Origin: Nitrososphaerales archaeon
GTDB taxonomy: Archaea; Thermoproteota; Nitrososphaeria; Nitrososphaerales; CADDZS01
Reading direction: 5' to 3'
Length of the DNA: 15,766 nt
Assembly (NCBI GenBank): GCA_030043455.1
Contig: JASHXQ010000058.1
Location: 1 to 15,766 of the forward strand
This document shows, in pieces, positions 14,393-15,766 of the stretch. The position numbers and the translations under genes were made by a program. Positions within the stretch are counted from its first letter, which is position 1; each line of letters begins with the position of its first letter. Below the pieces are notes generated by a model that did no database searches, was not told where the DNA came from, and saw nothing but the letters and a program-made list of their open reading frames with translations.

Positions 14393-14761
14393 ATGATCAA
14401 GAAAGCGCAAGTAACGATTTATGTCGCTGATGTTCCAAATGCGCTGAAATTTTACAGCGAAATCCTCGGGATGCACGTGGTATCGCACTGGGGTAGGGAC
14501 TTTGCGGAACTGGAAATGAACGGGATGAACGTCGGACTTCATCCCTCTGTTAAGCGGGAGCCCAGTCCAGGAACTAAGGGCGCAATTTCCATCGGACTGG
14601 AAGTAGATGATCTTGATGCTGAGATTGTCAGGCTAAAGGCGAAGGGTGTAGTTTTCCAAGGTCCTGTAGTGGAAGACGGACAGGTGAGGCTGGCTTTTTT
14701 CAGTGATCCGGATGGAAACCCGATCTATCTGACACAGGTGAAACACGGGGCTTGGAGCTAG
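14393..14761 (+). CDS. VOC-superfamily (glyoxalase/bleomycin-resistance fold) protein
   Basis: This 122-residue protein has the paired beta-alpha-beta-beta-beta modules of the VOC superfamily: VTIYVADVPNALKFYSEILGM (about residues 7-27) and ISIGLEVDDLDAEIVRLKAKG (65-85), ending in FFSDPDGNPIYLTQ. Aligned by eye to E. coli glyoxalase I (ligands H5, E56, H74, E122), only a possible ligand, Gln6, is kept. The other positions fall on non-ligand residues at about Gly48-Leu49, on Ser66 and on Tyr112. It is therefore unlikely to be glyoxalase I and may bind a small molecule without metal, or use another site. The start is ATG 11 bases after the LLM gene, with GGTTGG just upstream, so co-transcription is very likely and the two may act on related compounds. 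Confidence 0.88.
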   Translation: MIKKAQVTIYVADVPNALKFYSEILGMHVVSHWGRDFAELEMNGMNVGLHPSVKREPSPGTKGAISIGLEVDDLDAEIVRLKAKGVVFQGPVVEDGQVRLAFFSDPDGNPIYLTQVKHGAWS

Positions 14762-14779
14762 GCACCCTTCTTGGAATCT

Positions 14780-14788
14780 CAATAAACG
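14780..14788 (+). promoter_or_regulatory. TATA-like box for the MEDS gene
   Basis: CAATAAACG is centred about 28 bp upstream of the TTG at 14812, matching a leaderless start and supporting the TTG choice. Confidence 0.45.
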
Positions 14789-14811
14789 AAGACCCCAAAC
14801 TTCAATAGATA

Positions 14812-15426
14812 TTGGAGCACCGTAGCGGCCACTGGGATTTGATTTCGGCAAAGTCGGACTTTGTCGGCTCCATCGAACGGGGTAACCACTTTCTAGTCGT
14901 CTACGAAGATCCTTCGGAGAGGGATTTTCTGGGGGCTCTCTTTGTGGAGGGTGCTCTGAAGCGGAAGGATCTAATTGTAATGTACACGTCTGACAACGAT
15001 CACATCCTCTCGCGGGTGAATAGGAAGAGGGGCCTGGCGGTGAGAAAGGCAATTGCAGGAAAGACTCTACTTCGGTTCAACTCCACCCAAGCCTTTGGAA
15101 GACCTCCACAAACATCAGCTTATGAGAAGTTCTTCAAAGGAATCCTGCAAGAGAGCCGACAAAGGAAGATCCAGATCTCTTTCCTGGGAGAGTTTCCAGT
15201 CGAAAGCTATGACACATTCGAAGTAGGAATTGAAATTGAACGGTTCGCGGACAGCTTCAGAACTTCCGATCAGCCGACGGGTTTATGCCTGAACAAGAAA
15301 AACGCGATCTTTCACCTCGACCCTAAGCAATTGGTGTCACTAATGGAGGCTCACGACTCTATCTTGCTTGAAGCAACGCCAATGGGCCGGACTGATTCCT
15401 CGGTTTCAGTCCATAGCATCCACTAA
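14812..15426 (+). CDS. MEDS-domain sensory protein
   Basis: This 204-residue soluble protein looks like a stand-alone MEDS domain (named from methanogen/methylotroph DcmR sensory), thought to bind small hydrocarbon-like ligands in regulators. Supporting blocks are GNHFLVVYEDPSERDFLGAL (about residues 24-43), FVEGALKRKDLIVMYTS (44-60) and, near the end, GLCLNKKNAIFHLDPKQLV with MEAHDSILL (157-186), like the usual cysteine strand and the final (H) helix. No DNA-binding, kinase or PAS domain is attached, so it may work with a partner. The start is TTG, 28 bp after a TATA-like box, with no leader. Its stop codon overlaps that of the convergent gene by three bases. The MEDS call rests on recognition by eye. 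Confidence 0.72.
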   Translation: MEHRSGHWDLISAKSDFVGSIERGNHFLVVYEDPSERDFLGALFVEGALKRKDLIVMYTSDNDHILSRVNRKRGLAVRKAIAGKTLLRFNSTQAFGRPPQTSAYEKFFKGILQESRQRKIQISFLGEFPVESYDTFEVGIEIERFADSFRTSDQPTGLCLNKKNAIFHLDPKQLVSLMEAHDSILLEATPMGRTDSSVSVHSIH

Positions 15427-15766
15427 TATTCGTGAGCGAAGTTAATCTTGGCGACTACGAGGTCGTCTGTGAGCTCGAGCTTTATCTCGACGTTCAAGAA
15501 GTCTTCGCAGACTGTCCGAATGACACTCGCCCAGTACACGGACCATTTTCGTCCCGACCCGTGTTTCAGGAAAATGAGGTATCCGTTTTCGTTTTCACTT
15601 GCGTCAAACTTGAACCGCCCGGCATATTTCGCGAATCTCTTCGAAGTTTCAAGAAAAGTTTGGAACGTTAATTCGCCAAATTGATAGTCTGCAAAGGGCA
15701 CGAAACCTTCGTGGGCAGACCACTTTCCCAACTCCTCAATCTCAGTCTCACCAAATTTCTGAATTA
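15423..15766 (-). CDS. C-terminal part of an unrecognised protein, running off the window
   Basis: The reading frame is open from its stop (15423-15425) to the right edge, so the N-terminus is outside the window. A TTG at 15731 could be read as a start, but the codons beyond it continue with a protein-like sequence (QKFGETEIEELGKWSAHEGF), so I treat the gene as truncated by the window. The visible 114 residues are mixed alpha/beta: a Trp/Phe-rich stretch, YAGRFKFDASENENGYLIFL, then HGSGRKWSVYWASVI and an amphipathic end (LNVEIKLELTDDLVVAKI). This resembles the C-terminal sensory part of some archaeal regulators, but I cannot name a family. It overlaps the stop of the convergent MEDS gene, so the two are close neighbours and possibly functionally linked. 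Confidence 0.6.
   Translation of the reverse strand, partial: IQKFGETEIEELGKWSAHEGFVPFADYQFGELTFQTFLETSKRFAKYAGRFKFDASENENGYLIFLKHGSGRKWSVYWASVIRTVCEDFLNVEIKLELTDDLVVAKINFAHEY

Noticed and set aside
1..15766. Mobile elements, CRISPR arrays, tRNA, rRNA or a defence/toxin system
   Set aside because: No transposase, integrase, regularly spaced repeats, tRNA-like folds or defence-family proteins were recognised; nearly all the sequence is taken up by metabolic, sensory or surface genes.

Overview
The window looks like a piece of an archaeal chromosome. Several genes have an A/T-rich TATA-like box centred about 23-29 bp upstream of the start codon with no room for a Shine-Dalgarno leader, which suggests leaderless mRNAs. 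TTG and GTG starts are common. An F420/flavin LLM-type oxidoreductase, a MEDS sensor protein, a V4R-like sensor protein and a surface protein dense in N-glycosylation sequons fit the same picture. A heterotrophic Thaumarchaeota/Nitrososphaeria-like or related mesophilic archaeon is my best guess. That is inference: there is no rRNA or other phylogenetic marker here.

Layout. 1-228: non-coding or unresolved. 229-1461: membrane-anchored HtrA-like serine protease. 1591-1842: small membrane protein. 1961-3891: two-gene unit of an M19 zinc dipeptidase and an alpha/beta hydrolase. 3904-4281 (-): TfoX-N domain protein. 4339-5238 (-): secreted sequon-rich protein. 5397-6500: FAD-dependent DAO-family oxidoreductase. 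6511-7335 (-): ACT-like plus V4R-like sensor. 7451-8461 (-): Gfo/Idh/MocA dehydrogenase, divergent from 8627-10117, a methylmalonate-semialdehyde-dehydrogenase-type ALDH, which is followed by a RidA imine deaminase (10160-10546). 10578-11375 (-): acetoacetate-decarboxylase-family protein. 11534-12709: zinc alcohol dehydrogenase. 12769-14761: thioredoxin-like redoxin, LLM oxidoreductase and VOC protein. 14812-15426: MEDS protein, whose stop codon overlaps that of a convergent gene that runs off the right edge.

How the parts may work together. Much of the window is small-molecule catabolism: peptide or ester hydrolysis, amine or amino-acid oxidation (DAO oxidase giving an imine that RidA could hydrolyse), polyol oxidation (Gfo/Idh and Zn-ADH) and semialdehyde oxidation to acyl-CoA (MMSDH type). 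Two candidate ligand sensors, V4R-like and MEDS, lie among these genes. The divergent Gfo/MMSDH promoter region carries two short inverted repeats sharing a CGAAAT half-site, which could be operators. No mobile element, CRISPR array, tRNA, rRNA or defence system was seen. The most unusual elements are the ACT/V4R-like sensor, the atypical ADC-family enzyme, the sequon-rich exoprotein and the possible inositol- or amino-acid-type catabolic cluster.
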